From the NCBI GenBank assembly GCA_951802425.1, contig OX637802.1, positions 1,984,001 through 2,048,000 on the forward strand: 64,000 bases of DNA, given 5' to 3'. The DNA comes from Clavaria fumosa (Eukaryota; Basidiomycota; Agaricomycetes; Agaricales; Clavariaceae). The position numbers were made by a program, and so were the translations under genes. This document shows, piece by piece, positions 62,698-64,000 of this stretch (position 1 is the first letter of the stretch; every line of letters starts with the position of its first letter). A model generated the notes under the pieces. That model was not told the DNA's origin and did no database searches. It worked only from the letters and a program-made list of their open reading frames with translations.

Positions 62698-63341
62698 CGA
62701 ACCAAAAGCCAAAGTCGATAATTGCAGGGTAGTGGTTGGTGGGTTAACTGCAACCGCGTCGGGTGACGCGCCATCGTCACTTATCGCTTTCCCTTTTTTT
62801 CTCTCCGCCATATGCTTCTCTCTTCCGCTCTTGAATTCCGTTCCACGACGCCACACCTTGGTCTCTCGTTTATGGCATTTGACACACCCCCAAATCATCT
62901 TTGGCTTGTAAAATTGTAACGAGTAGTTTCGAATCTTCGCGACGACCCCTGGATCGTGTATCTAAACGATCCGGCGCGTGGCCTCTCTCCAATGCCAATG
63001 TGTATTAACACTTTCCCCTTTCTTGATCTGGACTTGAACGCATTGCATCCGAGATGGACCCGCTATGAGGACTTGAAACGAATCTCCGCCGCCAAGAGGT
63101 TAAAGGTGGCAGCTCCCCCTCTCATGTGATGAGCGCGGTGTTTGAAGCGGGGTATGAAAGAGTCGGACTTACTAGTTGGAGGTTATAAAAGGCCGCGTGT
63201 TTCACTAAGAAGTAACTTTCGTCCCTTGCTTGGTGCTTCTCGTCCGTCCGTCAGAGTTGTCGCACAAAAAGTCCTGAAGTCTCTGTATCGCCCGAAAAAA
63301 AGAAAAAATTTGTCGATTTCATTTTATTGTTCGTAGTAACA
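62698..63341. other. 644-bp region between the two RRM genes
   Basis: T/C-rich 3' UTR-like sequence followed by the promoter of the second RRM gene; no gene recognised. Confidence 0.5.
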
Positions 63342-64000
63342 ATGGCCACCAAGGTTTACGTTGGGTCCGTCTGCGTTCCGTTCTCCCTGTCCCCATTCTC
63401 TCTCTTTCTCTCTACGAGCCTGGCCCTACGCTTTCTCGCACGGGGCTGGGCGGTACTCAAGGAAATCTAATGATTTTTGGTGCAGTAATCTGAGTTGGAA
63501 CACGACTGATGACTCGCTCCGCGATGTTCGTTTTTTGAAAATCGGGCTTGTCTAGCTGAGCTGGGCTTCGTGTCTTTTTTTGTTGTTGTTGGGCACAGCT
63601 AGCCAGCCAGCCAGCCAAGCCATTCTTCATCTGTTTCCGCGATCTTTGCCTTGATGTCGTTTTTCCCCCCTGCTCTCTTCTCAGGAATTCGCGAAATACG
63701 GCCAGATAGTGGATGTGCGCTGATATTTTTTTGTCGCCACTCCACATTTCATTCATTTTTTTTGCTCGACGATATCTCCTTGCCCTTGCGCATCGCCAGG
63801 CCATAGTCATGCGTGACCGTGACACGGGACGCTCGCGCGGGTTTGGCTTCGTCACGTTCCAAACCGAGGATCAAGCGCAGGCTGCGATCGAGGGAGCTAA
63901 TGATCAGCCGTTGGATGGCAGAACTATGAAGGTCAACTTGGCGAATTCGAACGTCAGAGGTGGTGGTGGTGGTGGTTACGGCGGTGGTGGTGGTAGTGGT
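63342..64000 (+). CDS. glycine-rich RRM RNA-binding protein (5' part, continues beyond window)
   Basis: Paralogue of the gene at 61515. Exons 63342-63364, 63486-63525, 63685-63714 and 63800 onward. It reads MATKVYVGNLSWNTTDDSLR, EFAKYGQIVD, then AIVMRDRDTGRSRGFGFVTF (RNP1), AAIEGANDQPLDGRTMKVNL and the start of a Gly-rich tail (RGGGGGGYGGGGGSG) at the window edge. Its first three intron positions are identical to those of the upstream paralogue (after the first G of VG, after LRD/LVD, after VD/LD). The C-terminus lies outside the window. Confidence 0.93.

Overview
The window is nuclear DNA of a filamentous basidiomycete fungus, most likely an Agaricomycete. Nearly every gene is split by many short introns of about 45-75 bp with GT(or GC)..AG ends. 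Genes alternate between strands with 50-700 bp between them, and all recognisable products are eukaryotic and fungal. There are no operons, CRISPR arrays or bacterial-type elements, and no intact transposon was seen. Exon coordinates below come from hand splicing guided by protein family motifs. Most reconstructed reading frames close exactly, but individual junctions may be off by a base.

Layout. 1-1248: 3' part of a TLG2-type syntaxin. 1249-4070: gene-free, microsatellite-rich DNA with a degenerate tandem repeat. 4125-7319: MscS-type mechanosensitive channel with an EF-hand. 7654-9147 (-) RPB3 and 9315-10874 (+) a PDK1-type kinase share a short divergent promoter. 12586-13356 (-): FIT/SCS3 lipid-droplet protein. 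14660-16822 (+): a diverged UDP-glucose pyrophosphorylase. 17146-18868 (-) nucleolar FKBP and 19024-19810 (+) ARPC4 are divergent. 19861-21451 (-): BSD-domain protein. 21621-23103 (-): CPA1 carbamoyl-phosphate synthase small subunit, preceded by a spliced arginine attenuator peptide uORF. 23364-27646 (-): a large uncharacterised protein with a Cys/His cluster. 28312-30187 (+): Cdc1/Ted1-like metallophosphoesterase. 30953-33136 (+): second, conserved UDP-glucose pyrophosphorylase. 33656-35175 (-): short-chain dehydrogenase. 35676-37854 (+): CCT6. 38417-39952 (+): secreted six-hairpin glycosidase. 40285-44349 (-) SET9 and 45026-45960 (+) ribosomal protein eS8. 46392-47385 (+): multipass membrane protein. 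47587-52593 (-) HLTF/Rad5-like ATPase and 52754-54076 (+) NSE4 are divergent. 54638-58735 (+): HMT1-type ABC half-transporter. 59189-60350 (-): unidentified membrane protein. 61515-62697 and 63342-64000 (+): two paralogous RRM proteins.

The region is housekeeping in character: transcription (RPB3, BSD, SET9), protein folding (CCT6, FKBP), translation (eS8), cytoskeleton (ARPC4), sugar nucleotide and arginine metabolism, and replication-stress repair (HLTF-like, NSE4). No single obviously new multi-gene system was found. The points most worth a second look are a GW/WG-rich tail on RPB3 that resembles an Argonaute hook, the intron-split uORF ending three bases before the CPA1 start codon, an unusually high number of GC-AG introns, two UDP-glucose pyrophosphorylase paralogues 14 kb apart, a PARP-type zinc finger fused to the HLTF/Rad5-like ATPase, and a tandem non-coding repeat with CGCGTGT hairpins.
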